A stretch of DNA of 64,000 nt from Allomuricauda sp. ARW1Y1 (GTDB taxonomy: Bacteria; Bacteroidota; Bacteroidia; Flavobacteriales; Flavobacteriaceae), in assembly GCF_013407935.1 (NCBI RefSeq), contig NZ_JACBZU010000001.1:496001-560000 (forward strand). Reading direction: 5' to 3'. The position numbers and the translations under genes are program-made. Shown piece by piece: positions 35,783 to 44,148 of this stretch (position 1 is the first letter of the stretch; the number at the start of each line of letters is the position of its first letter). The notes under the pieces were generated by a model. That model saw nothing but the letters and a program-made list of their open reading frames with translations, did not search any database and was not told where the DNA came from.

Positions 35783-37453
35783 TTATGGGCAATTGGGGTC
35801 TACACCAGCGTCTTGGATGACCCATCCATTTTCTCCAATGAGAAAAGTGTTGCGCGCAAGTAAAGTTCCAATGTTACCACAATACGTGAGCTCAGTAGCT
35901 CCCAAGGTAATATTATTCGGAATGTTATCGGCACCCTTATTGCCCCATCCTGATAAAGTGGCACTATAGTTTTCCGGGCTCATCCCACAATTGTAGAGCA
36001 TGTCAGTCATATTGGTGACACTACTGATGTCCCAAGCTCCCAAACTTTGGTCGAAAGCATGGGTTCCTCCCTCATTGTAGAACATAAAGGACATATCCGT
36101 TACATTACTGGTATCCCATGAACTTAAGTCTTGGTTAAAAGTATGAATTCCTCCTCCCTCATTGTAGAAAATAAAGGACATATCCGTTACATTACTCGTA
36201 TCCCATGAACTTAGGTCTTGGTTGAAAGCATATTCTGCTCCCCCATTGTAGAACATAGAGGACATATCCGTTACATTACTGGTATTCCATCCGCCTTCGG
36301 TTTGGAACAAAGGTTGGTTAAAGGCATGGGCATCTTCAAACATTCCAGACATATTGGTTACATTGCCAGTATCCCAACCACCAATATCTCCGTTGAATAT
36401 GTTGGAACCATGAAACATATCGTGCATATTTTTAGTCTCTGACAAATCAGGACTGTCAGTAGCGCTGAATTCAACCAGTTTTGTGCAAAATTTAAACGCA
36501 TATTCCATATTCTGCCATTTTTGAGTGCCCCATTGAACCACGTCAATTATAAAAAGTCTTCCTGAAATCACGGGAAAATCGGGATCCCACATTTTAAATG
36601 CAGGAAAATTCCCTTTTATGGCCACAGTGTAGGTTCCAGCATTTTGATAAACGTGGGTTGGATAAAGATCATCCTGGGTCAACCCAGCTTCAACTGTTCC
36701 ATCTCCCCAGTCTATGGTATAATTATATTCATAGGTATATGGATAGGTACCAATGTTCAATTCTTCTCCCGGAGTATCTATATCAAACTTTAGTATTAAG
36801 GAAGCAGGGTCCTCAAACAGGGTATCGATGACATTGGTCACTTTTACGGTCACTGTAAACTCCACGGGCTCGTTGGTGCCGTCGCTCACAGTAAGCGTTA
36901 ACGTATGCTCGGTGGCGGTCTCAAAGTCAAGGTTCTTGCCCTCGGCCAAGGTAATTTCACCGTTCTCGGCCACTTGGAAGAGTTCGCTCTCGTCGGTCAC
37001 CAGGGCAAAGGTCAGTTCGTCGTCCTCGGGGTCACTGCCTTCTACGGTGCCTACCACGGTCTGGTCCTCGGCCACTTCAATGCTCTGGTCTGCCGCGGTG
37101 GGCGCTTCGTTTACATCGGTCACGGTAAAGTCCTTGGCGCTTATGGCGGTATTCCCGCCTACGGTCACGGTCACCTTGGCCGTGATGGCACCTGTGGGCA
37201 CGGTGGCCTTGAGCTGGGTGGCCGTAGCAGCGGTTACGGTAGCCGTAGCGGTGCCAATCTTTACGGTGTTGCTCGCCACCGTGGTGCTAAAGTTGGTACC
37301 GTTAATGGTAATTTCAGTGCCCACTGGCCCGGATTCGGGGGTGAAGTTGGCAATGGTCGGCGCAGCTGCCGGAGGTGCTGGGTCGTCGTCCTTTCCACAG
37401 GACCACATTACGGTAATGGCCAAAAGCGACCATAACAATTTTCTCAATGTCAT
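35783..37453 (-). CDS. BspA-like surface lipoprotein with TIG, cadherin-like and DUF285 repeats
   Basis: The 556-residue precursor has a lipoprotein signal (RKLLWSLLAITVMWSC, Cys at 19). Then come an IPT/TIG domain (PTIANFTPESGPVGTEITI, about 33-110), a cadherin-like domain (EAPTAADQSIEVAEDQTVV, about 117-205), a PKD-like part with YTIDWGDGTV, and DUF285 leucine-rich repeats (FNQDLSSWDTSNVTDMS, about 330-500). BspA-type proteins are surface adhesins. The middle repeats are near-identical at DNA level. The gene lies between direct copies of repeats B and C, has LytTR-like sites 63 bp upstream, and its 5' half is more GC-rich than the 3' half, suggesting a mosaic, horizontally assembled gene. 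Confidence 0.88.
   Translation of the reverse strand: MTLRKLLWSLLAITVMWSCGKDDDPAPPAAAPTIANFTPESGPVGTEITINGTNFSTTVASNTVKIGTATATVTAATATQLKATVPTGAITAKVTVTVGGNTAISAKDFTVTDVNEAPTAADQSIEVAEDQTVVGTVEGSDPEDDELTFALVTDESELFQVAENGEITLAEGKNLDFETATEHTLTLTVSDGTNEPVEFTVTVKVTNVIDTLFEDPASLILKFDIDTPGEELNIGTYPYTYEYNYTIDWGDGTVEAGLTQDDLYPTHVYQNAGTYTVAIKGNFPAFKMWDPDFPVISGRLFIIDVVQWGTQKWQNMEYAFKFCTKLVEFSATDSPDLSETKNMHDMFHGSNIFNGDIGGWDTGNVTNMSGMFEDAHAFNQPLFQTEGGWNTSNVTDMSSMFYNGGAEYAFNQDLSSWDTSNVTDMSFIFYNEGGGIHTFNQDLSSWDTSNVTDMSFMFYNEGGTHAFDQSLGAWDISSVTNMTDMLYNCGMSPENYSATLSGWGNKGADNIPNNITLGATELTYCGNIGTLLARNTFLIGENGWVIQDAGVDPNCP
36071..36328 (-). repeat. In-frame tandem repeats in the BspA-like gene
   Basis: Three units begin near 36071, 36158 and 36242, with periods of 87 and 84 bp, and differ at only a few bases between the first two. 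Each encodes about 28-29 residues around SSWDTSNVTDMSF. The periods are multiples of three, so unit gain or loss would keep the frame. Confidence 0.8.
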
Positions 37454-37515
37454 AATACTAGATTTTTAGATAAATAAGGAGCAATATGCTTCATTTTGGG
37501 TTTACAAAAGGGTAC

Positions 37516-37548
37516 GATCTGACGGATGGTGCTTCTGATCTGACGGAT
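37516..37548 (-). promoter_or_regulatory. Direct repeats with 21-bp spacing, probable LytTR-type regulator site
   Basis: GATCTGACGGAT occurs at 37516-37527 and again at 37537-37548 (on the minus strand ATCCGTCAGATC twice). The repeats are identical to those at 6408-6440, in the same orientation relative to the downstream start, here 63 bp away. Confidence 0.65.
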
Positions 37549-37579
37549 TTTTTTGGGAGGGTAGATTTTTGGGGTTGGA

Positions 37580-38280
37580 AATGAGATTTTAGAAGTTGGG
37601 AGTTAGGAGTTTAGAGTTACGTGTTTCGTGTTTCGTGTTGCGAGTTATGGGTAAAAAATCGGGAATCAGTGTGCAGTTTGCAGTACGCAGTTGAAATTGT
37701 TGGTTTTGTAAGAGGGTTTGTCAGTTCGAGTGTTTTTTGGCGGTTTTTGAAAAAAAGAGACAAAAAATGTATCGAGAACCTAGTTCAGTGAGGAGCCAAG
37801 AACCAAGAGCCAAGACCCAGGAGAGAAAAGACGATAGAAAATAGACGGGAATAGATGAGGAGTTATGGGATACGTGTTTCGGGTTGCACGATGTGATTCA
37901 AAGAGCAGTTGGCACTAATTTCACGAATTGGCACGAATAGGCTTCTTTGTCATTTCGAACGAATGTAAGAAATCTGTCGGGAGTCCGAAGACCGAAGTCG
38001 GGAGTTTTGAGTTGCGTGTTTCGTGTTGCGAGTTAGGATGTCATTTCGAGCGCAGTCGAGAAATCTATCGGGAGTCAGTCGGCAGTGGGCAGTTGGCAGT
38101 TGACACGAATTTCACGAATTGGTTCTTTGTCATTTGAAATACCCTTTTGACGTTAACCCTTAAACTTTGAACTTGAAACTTGAACTTGAAACTTGCACTT
38201 GACCTTTGAGTTTGAACTTGAGTTTTGCAAAGAGATTTCTCCATCGTCACTGCGTTCCTCATGTCGAAATGACAAGAAAC
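37580..38280 (+). repeat. Heptanucleotide-based intergenic repeat, copy C
   Basis: The 1028-bp gene-free stretch 37454-38481 is mostly this repeat. Words such as CGTGTTT CGTGTTT CGTGTTG CGAGTTA near 37620 and GAGCCAA GAACCAA GAGCCAA near 37795 keep 7-bp register. The core 37720-37845 differs from copy A at roughly a dozen positions. It ends with CTCATGTCGAAATGAC, as does B. From 38281 to 38481 I see no recognisable feature. Confidence 0.8.
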
Positions 38281-38481
38281 AGCGCAGTTTTGAACTATTT
38301 CGAGGCCAGTTCAACCATAAAGACACAAACAGAACAGTCGCCCTGATTTTGGTTGTTGTTCATCGAAACTTTACCACGGTAAATCGAGGTTTAATCGGTC
38401 TTGGAAGAAAAATCAAGGGGTTTACAAGTATTTGTAGGGTTGCTGGTTTCCCCGTCGACGGCTCTAATTTAGGATGAACTG

Positions 38482-39450
38482 CTAATACCCCAACTTTTCA
38501 CGTACCCTTGCCAGTACCCCATCGGCCACTTTACGTGCTTTTTCGGCGCCAAAGGCCAAGGCTTCGTCCACTTCGTTGGTGTGGGTCATGTAATACTCGA
38601 ACTTTTCGCGGGGTTCTTCAAATTTTTCCAAGATCAGTTCGTACAAGGCTTGCTTGGCATGGCCATAACCGTAGTTTCCGGCCAAATAGTTGGCACTCAT
38701 TTCTTCGATTTGCTCGGGAGCTGCCAAAAGCTTGTAGAGGGCAAAAACATTGTCCGTGCTAGGGTCCTTGGGGTCTTCCATGGGTGTACTATCGGTAACG
38801 ATGCCCATGATCTGCTTGCGCAATTTTTTGTCGGGTTGGAACAGATTGATGAGGTTACCGCGGCTTTTGCTCATTTTTTCACCATCGGTCCCGGGAACGT
38901 ACATGGTTTGTTCGTGCACCTTGGCTTCGGGCATCACAAAGGTTTCGCCCATTTGGTTGTGGAAGCGGGCAGCCACATCGCGGGTCATTTCCAGGTGCTG
39001 CAATTGGTCTTTCCCTACGGGAACTATGTCGGCATCGTACAGTAAGATATCGGCTGCCATCAACATCGGATAGGTAAACAGGCCTGCGTTTACATCTTCC
39101 AATCGATCGGCCTTATCTTTAAAGGAGTGTGCCAGCGTCAATCTTTGATACGGAAAAAAACAGCTCAGGTACCAGGCCAGTTCTGCGGTCTGTGGAATAT
39201 CGCTCTGTCGGTAAAAAACGGTTTTTTCAATATCAAGGCCAAAAGCGAGCCATGCGGCGGCAATGGCGTAGGTGTTGTTGCGCAAAAGTTCCCCGTCCTT
39301 GATTTGGGTAAGGGAGTGCATATCGGCAATAAAGAGAAAGGAATCGTTCTTGGGGTCTTGGGCCATGTCAATAGCAGGCATAATGGCCCCTAAAATATTC
39401 CCCAAATGGGGTGTTCCTGTACTTTGTATCCCGGTCAGAATTCGCGCCAT
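38482..39450 (-). CDS. trpS: Tryptophan--tRNA ligase
   Basis: The enzyme charges tRNA-Trp with tryptophan. From ATG 39450 it is 322 residues with ARILTGIQSTGTPHLGN, where the HIGH motif appears as TPHLGN, and the KMSKS loop in DGEKMSKSRGN near residue 190. The length matches bacterial TrpRS-I. An upstream in-frame methionine at 39480 adds ten residues not expected in the family, and AAAGGA lies just before 39450. Class I synthetase acting as a dimer. It stands alone on its strand. Confidence 0.95.
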   Translation of the reverse strand: MARILTGIQSTGTPHLGNILGAIMPAIDMAQDPKNDSFLFIADMHSLTQIKDGELLRNNTYAIAAAWLAFGLDIEKTVFYRQSDIPQTAELAWYLSCFFPYQRLTLAHSFKDKADRLEDVNAGLFTYPMLMAADILLYDADIVPVGKDQLQHLEMTRDVAARFHNQMGETFVMPEAKVHEQTMYVPGTDGEKMSKSRGNLINLFQPDKKLRKQIMGIVTDSTPMEDPKDPSTDNVFALYKLLAAPEQIEEMSANYLAGNYGYGHAKQALYELILEKFEEPREKFEYYMTHTNEVDEALAFGAEKARKVADGVLARVREKLGY

Positions 39451-39524
39451 GCTTCCTTTTTTGCGCGTAAAAGTAAGCATCCCCTGCGTATTAAAAAAGT
39501 AGTAGTTTGTCTAAAAGATAGGCT

Positions 39525-40298
39525 ATGTGCCGAATGAAAATTCCGAAATACTTTACATTTGGCCCCATGTTAGGTGTGGTGAGAAATGTGGGGCATGTTT
39601 TGTACCGGGTATGGTTCTATATCCTGGTTACCGTACCTATACTGTTGTTTTTTCCATTATTGCTGCTTTTTACGATTTCCGAAAAGACCTATCATCAATT
39701 TTTTTGGCTGGCACGTAACTTTTGGGCCGTGCCTATTTTGTACGGGATGGGCTGTTTTCCCAAAATTGAACGGCAACAGCGTATGGAACAGGGCAAAAGT
39801 TATATGTTGGTGGCCAACCACACCAGTATGCTCGATATTATGCTGATGCTCATCGTTAGCCGCAATCCCTTTGTGTTCGTGGGCAAAAAAGAACTGGTAA
39901 GTATTCCCATCTTCGGATTTTTCTATAAAAGGGTCTGTATTTTGGTGGACAGGGACAGCGTAAAGAGTAGAACGGGCGTGTACCGAAGGGCCCAAAAACG
40001 ACTGAACCAAGGCTTGAGCATCTGTATTTTTCCCGAAGGCGGTGTCCCGGAAGAAGAAATTGTTCTGGACCAATTTAAGGATGGCGCTTTTAAAATGGCG
40101 ATTGCCCATAAAATCCCAGTGGTACCCATCACCTTTCTGGACAATAAAAAGCGGTTCTCCTTTACCTTTTTGAGCGGTGGACCAGGAAGGATAAGGGCAA
40201 AGGTGCATCCATTCTTCGAAACGGGCATTTTGAGCGCGGAGGATACTTCCACGTTGCGCGAAGAGGTAAGAACCGTAATTTTGAAGGATTTGGCCTAA
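39525..40298 (+). CDS. plsC: 1-acyl-sn-glycerol-3-phosphate acyltransferase
   Basis: The 257-residue membrane enzyme acylates lysophosphatidic acid to phosphatidic acid. It has an N-terminal membrane helix (FYILVTVPILLFFPLLLL), the catalytic motif NHTSMLD (NHx4D, near residue 101), and the substrate-binding FPEGG near residue 168, followed by KIPVVPITF. These are the PlsC family blocks in the right order. Starts at ATG 39525 or 39534; both are close. Its last 4 bases overlap the convergent LytS-like gene. A lyso-ornithine lipid or related acyltransferase is possible. Confidence 0.88.
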   Translation: MCRMKIPKYFTFGPMLGVVRNVGHVLYRVWFYILVTVPILLFFPLLLLFTISEKTYHQFFWLARNFWAVPILYGMGCFPKIERQQRMEQGKSYMLVANHTSMLDIMLMLIVSRNPFVFVGKKELVSIPIFGFFYKRVCILVDRDSVKSRTGVYRRAQKRLNQGLSICIFPEGGVPEEEIVLDQFKDGAFKMAIAHKIPVVPITFLDNKKRFSFTFLSGGPGRIRAKVHPFFETGILSAEDTSTLREEVRTVILKDLA

Positions 40299-41458
40299 AC
40301 CAAATTCGGGAGTTGTAACAAGATGCTTTTCTTGTACATTCCCTTGGCCTGCACACTGGATGTTTGGTGGGCGATGCTGTAGCCTTTGACCGTATTCAAA
40401 AGTCGAACTTGGTCTTTCCACTTTAGGATATCTTCCCGGTAATCCAGATTTTTTGGAACATGGGGATCCAAATTTTTACAATGATACTCCACCTTCAGGA
40501 TCACGGATGTTGAGGTTGATTTAATATCGATATGGAAATGTTGGTCAATTTCTTGGTTGATGGATGATTGTTCCACAATGTTCTCAAAGAGCATCAAGAT
40601 GATGAAAGATGGAATAATGGCCTCCTCGATATTGTGATTGTCCTTTTCTATGGAAATGGTGTAGGCAAAAGAGTCATCATACCTCAGCTTTTGAAGCTTT
40701 AGGTACCAGTGCAGCATATCGATTTCGTGATACAATGGCGTGGTGTCCTCTCCCAATTGTTTAAGGTAATATCGGACCAAACGGCTAAAGGTGGAAAAGT
40801 AATCCAAGGCCAGCTTGGTTTTTTGTGCAGTTATAAAATACTGGATGGCATTGAGCGAGTTGAAAATAAAATGGGGGTTCAACTGTGAATTCAGGGCTTT
40901 CAACTTTAGCTCCATCATTTCCTCCCGTATCTGAAAAAGCTTGTCCTGCTTTTCCAAAAGCTCCAGATTGGCGCGCACACTCTTAATTTTTATGGCGCAA
41001 ATGGAGGCAATGGCGGATAACATCTTGAGGTGGCGCTCCGTAAAAAATCCTTTTTCGGGGTGCTCACAATCGATAACGCCGTAGAGTTGGTCCTCATAGG
41101 TAATGGGGACACAGATTTCGGAAAGCCGGTTGTCATCATCCTCGATATATCGGGGGTCTTGGGAAGTGTCCACAATCAATTCCGCTTGACGTGTTTTGGC
41201 CACCGCCCCAGTGATTCCGTGCCCAACGGGGATTTCCACCGGGTTGTGCAAGGTACGGTCTTTTGGGTTCTTGGGACCGTAGGCTGCCTTTTGAATAAGG
41301 ACATTGTTGTGGTCGACCAAGTAGACCACGCAGTCCACAAAGCCCAGTTTGGCGATACAATTCTTGGCGACATCCCAAAGAATATCCTCTTCGTTTTCCT
41401 TTCCCATCAACGATTTGGAAAAGTACACAAGGATGTCCTCAAAATTCTCAGCGGTCAC
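40295..41458 (-). CDS. GAF-domain LytS-type sensor kinase-like protein, degenerate ATPase region
   Basis: The 387-residue protein has a GAF domain (about residues 20-155), a coiled helix, and the His_kinase (LytS/YehU type) phospho-acceptor motif LNPHFIFNSLNAI with His196. In active relatives an HATPase follows with N box and G boxes. Here the N-box region reads PSFIILMLFENIVEQSS, keeping Glu-Asn but not the usual lysine/histidine-glycine end, and I see no clear GxG box after it. It has no transmembrane segment, so it senses a cytosolic signal. No LytTR regulator gene is adjacent. Confidence 0.8.
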   Translation of the reverse strand: MTAENFEDILVYFSKSLMGKENEEDILWDVAKNCIAKLGFVDCVVYLVDHNNVLIQKAAYGPKNPKDRTLHNPVEIPVGHGITGAVAKTRQAELIVDTSQDPRYIEDDDNRLSEICVPITYEDQLYGVIDCEHPEKGFFTERHLKMLSAIASICAIKIKSVRANLELLEKQDKLFQIREEMMELKLKALNSQLNPHFIFNSLNAIQYFITAQKTKLALDYFSTFSRLVRYYLKQLGEDTTPLYHEIDMLHWYLKLQKLRYDDSFAYTISIEKDNHNIEEAIIPSFIILMLFENIVEQSSINQEIDQHFHIDIKSTSTSVILKVEYHCKNLDPHVPKNLDYREDILKWKDQVRLLNTVKGYSIAHQTSSVQAKGMYKKSILLQLPNLV

Positions 41459-41526
41459 AGTATCAATCCTTTGGTTAGTGTTGATGTGGAAAAAGTAAGA
41501 AAAATATGCGAATGTTTTATAAAAAA

Positions 41527-41548
41527 AAGCGCCCTAAGGATAGAGCGC
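41527..41548 (-). terminator. Terminator of the sigma factor operon
   Basis: On the minus strand AGCGCTCTA pairs with TAGGGCGCT (one mismatch) around a TCCT loop and is followed by eight T residues. A second perfect hairpin GATTGCT/AGCAATC lies at 41554-41573. Confidence 0.85.
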
Positions 41549-41596
41549 TCGAATGATTGCTTAAAGGAGCAATCTTCCTAACCAACGTCTTAGATG

Positions 41597-43039
41597 CTAG
41601 AACCTGAAACTAAATCCGCTGTACACACCAATGGAATATGGCCTAAAGTTGCCGGAAACATTGGAAAAGGTGTTCAATTGGTATTTGAACACAGGTTCTA
41701 CATTGATCTGTATTTTGGGCGAAAACTTGTAGTTGAGCCCCATACCAAAATTGGCACTAAAATTCATCGAATTAATGTTGTTGGCTTCGCCCACTTCGGT
41801 GATGAGTTCATTGGATTCCAGCAATACGGCATTGTCTACCAAAAACAGGGAGCTTACCCCACCGATAAGATCAACTCCAAATCTTTTATCCACAACTGCG
41901 TAATTCAACTCCAAGGGAACTTCAATATAGCCCAGTTGTTGTACCATGGAACCATCAAAGGCGGCTGCTTCGTTCAGGGCAATTTCCTTGGAATTGACGG
42001 CCAGTGCATCTTTTGCATTGTTTTTACTCTCTACAACGATGGATAGGGCGTTTGGATCGTAATTGATGTTTTCGATCCTGTCGTTGGAGGCGGATCTCAA
42101 GGTAGAGGAAAACACAACATCATTGGTGTTGTATCCAAAGTTGACCCGATGCACCCCTGATCGTATTTTTAGCTTTTTTCCCACCTCGTAGGCCACGTTA
42201 ACACCATAACTCAAGTTAACCTTTCCTGATTTGGAGTTGGATGCAAAACTGGGGTCTATGGGCGAGCCATCGCCTGAGGCGTCAAAGTATACAGTCGCCA
42301 CCGAGGGCCCAACGGACCATTTGCCAGACTTGTTTTGGACGACGGCCTCCTCAATTTCGTTCTGCTCGGCTATGGCATCATAAATGGACTGCTTTTCAGT
42401 CACCTGCTGTTCCTCGTCAATCGCTGCCATTTCGGCTGCGGCTGAAGCCGTTTCATTGTTGGACTGATTTTTAGGACTTTCAGAAGACACAATACCTTCA
42501 TTACCGTCCATAGCAGTTCCCTTAGTGGTCTGCCCATCATTTTCGCCCAAAGCATACCGATTGGTTTTATTATTGGCCTTTAAACGGTTTTCAAGCGTGT
42601 TCTGCTCGGCGTTCTGGGCCAAGGAGGCCTGGTTTTTATTTAAATTGTTGTTGGGCAGCGGCTTTTCTTTGTTGATAGTGGTTCCATCATCAGTATTGCT
42701 CACCAAACCCTCTTGATTTTCAGGAGTTGCTTTCGTGTTTGTCCCATCTTTGGTAATATCGGATTCCGACTTGTCCATGGTTTTGGGCGATGCAACGTTT
42801 TCCTTTTCAGAAATCACCTGTGGTTCTATGGTGTCTTCCGTAAAAGGGTTTGCTACCAGTAGCAACAAAACCAATGCAGCAGCAACGCCGCCAAGGCTCC
42901 ACCAAATGGGAAAGGCGCGTTTCTTTCTTTTTTTCTGGTCCAAGGAAGCTTCGATGGAGGCCCAGACCTTCGGGTCGGGCGCCTCATGGAAATCGCTAAA
43001 GCGTTCCTTGAACAATTGCTCTAAATTCTTTTTCCCCAT
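41597..43039 (-). CDS. Envelope-spanning protein: anti-sigma-like N terminus, one membrane helix, C-terminal beta-barrel
   Basis: From the second ATG (43039) the protein has 480 residues. Residues 1-45 are cytosolic and charged (LEQLFKERFSDFHEAPDPKVW), followed by a transmembrane helix (IWWSLGGVAAALVLLLLVA, about 44-62). A long Asn/Glu/Lys-rich linker runs to about residue 240, then an outer-membrane barrel-like domain ends in YSGFSFRF. This layout follows ECF sigma genes in many Bacteroidota and suggests the N terminus holds the sigma factor, but that is inference. It is 11 bp downstream of the sigma gene, the third gene of the operon. Confidence 0.75.
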   Translation of the reverse strand: MGKKNLEQLFKERFSDFHEAPDPKVWASIEASLDQKKRKKRAFPIWWSLGGVAAALVLLLLVANPFTEDTIEPQVISEKENVASPKTMDKSESDITKDGTNTKATPENQEGLVSNTDDGTTINKEKPLPNNNLNKNQASLAQNAEQNTLENRLKANNKTNRYALGENDGQTTKGTAMDGNEGIVSSESPKNQSNNETASAAAEMAAIDEEQQVTEKQSIYDAIAEQNEIEEAVVQNKSGKWSVGPSVATVYFDASGDGSPIDPSFASNSKSGKVNLSYGVNVAYEVGKKLKIRSGVHRVNFGYNTNDVVFSSTLRSASNDRIENINYDPNALSIVVESKNNAKDALAVNSKEIALNEAAAFDGSMVQQLGYIEVPLELNYAVVDKRFGVDLIGGVSSLFLVDNAVLLESNELITEVGEANNINSMNFSANFGMGLNYKFSPKIQINVEPVFKYQLNTFSNVSGNFRPYSIGVYSGFSFRF

Positions 43040-43050
43040 TGTCATTTCGT

Positions 43051-43581
43051 TTAAGCAATGTTTATTTTGGTTTTTTCTATTTTTTCCCTCAAAATCGCCT
43101 TGGCCCGAGCCAAATTTGATTTGGAAGTTCCGGTGGATGTCCCTAACATCTCACTTATTTCCTTGTGGCTATAACCGTCCAGCACATAAAGGTTGAAGGT
43201 GAGCCGATATTTGTGCGGCAGTTCCTGAATGTATCCCAGTAAAGTGGAGAGACTGATGTCGGTACCATCGGTGTCCACATCTTCCTCATCTTCGGTATTC
43301 TCGGAAACTACATTTAGGTGTTGGTCCTTTCTGTATTTTTGAAGAACGGTGTTTACCGTAATCCGTTTAATCCAGCCTTCAAAAGATCCTTTGAAACCGT
43401 ATTGATCGATCTTGTCAAAAATGGTCATAAAACTATCGTGCAGATTGTCTTCTGCCTCCGTTTTGTTCCGAGAATACTTGAGGCACATCCCGAAAAGAAT
43501 ACCGGAATATCTCCGGTATAGTTCAGCTTGTGCCTGTCGGTTTCCCTTTTGACAATGATATATCAGTTCTTCAAGATCCAA
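43051..43581 (-). CDS. ECF-type RNA polymerase sigma factor
   Basis: The 176-residue protein has sigma region 2 (YRRYSGILFGMCLKYSRN, then AEDNLHDSFMTIFDKIDQY and GWIKRITVNTVLQ) and region 4 with the HTH (LDGYSHKEISEMLGTS, SNLARAKAILREKI). Between them is an acidic linker rich in Glu and Asp. It directs polymerase to a stress or envelope regulon. The start codon is TTG at 43581; no better ATG is seen upstream. It is the second gene of a three-gene unit. Confidence 0.93.
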   Translation of the reverse strand: MDLEELIYHCQKGNRQAQAELYRRYSGILFGMCLKYSRNKTEAEDNLHDSFMTIFDKIDQYGFKGSFEGWIKRITVNTVLQKYRKDQHLNVVSENTEDEEDVDTDGTDISLSTLLGYIQELPHKYRLTFNLYVLDGYSHKEISEMLGTSTGTSKSNLARAKAILREKIEKTKINIA

Positions 43582-43608
43582 ATGTTGGTCAATGTTGGAT
43601 TTTTGTTG

Positions 43609-44052
43609 TTATTGATTTGTGTTCTCCGTTTCTGCAATCGGGACGGTGTACTCCAAAAAGGTCGGGTTGCCGTCTTCATCATCGCCCGCATAAAATCGGA
43701 AGACATAGTCTTTGGTGTAAATTACATTAAATTTTAAGGTGGCCACAACTTCTTCTACAGCTTGCGTACATACAGTGTCCTCATCGGTGAGCACGGAGCC
43801 TACCACGACAACATCGCGACCGGTTTCTGCCGTTTGTGACACATTAAAGCCTTCAAAAAAGGTACAGCCATTTGGCCTTAGGTAGGTTACTTCAATATCG
43901 TAGGTTTCCCCAAACTCGAACGATTCGGGCATTTGGGCCTCGACCGTGGTCAGCGAGGTAAAGTAAAAATTGGGGGAATCATCGTCCACCTCACAGGAGA
44001 TGAACCATGAGCATGCCACAATCAATAAGAAGGGCATCAGCACTTTTTTCAT
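43609..44052 (-). CDS. Putative lipoprotein, first gene of the sigma operon
   Basis: From ATG 44052 the precursor has 147 residues with a lipoprotein signal (KKVLMPFLLIVACSWF, lipobox FISC). The mature part is acidic with beta-strand character (FEFGETYDIEVTYLRPNG, DYVFRFYAGDD). I do not recognise a family. It is 27 bp before the sigma factor gene. In this position it could be a target or sensor of the sigma pathway, which is inference from gene order. Confidence 0.75.
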   Translation of the reverse strand: MKKVLMPFLLIVACSWFISCEVDDDSPNFYFTSLTTVEAQMPESFEFGETYDIEVTYLRPNGCTFFEGFNVSQTAETGRDVVVVGSVLTDEDTVCTQAVEEVVATLKFNVIYTKDYVFRFYAGDDEDGNPTFLEYTVPIAETENTNQ

Positions 44053-44148
44053 AATTAATCCTTTTTCCCTAAGATGTATGGTATACACAAGGGTTGCGTA
44101 GGATTTGAAAAGGCCAATGTCAATCTGCCAGAAAAATCGATAAAAAGA

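Noticed and set aside
36071-36328. Regularly spaced near-identical repeats, possible CRISPR array
   Set aside because: Periods are 84-87 bp, units lie in frame in a lipoprotein gene and encode DUF285 repeats; there are no unique spacers.
36753-37469. Long open frame on the + strand opposite the BspA-like gene
   Set aside because: It is Val/Ser-rich, as expected of the antisense of TIG and cadherin-like repeats, and the minus frame has a signal peptide, domains, terminator and upstream site.
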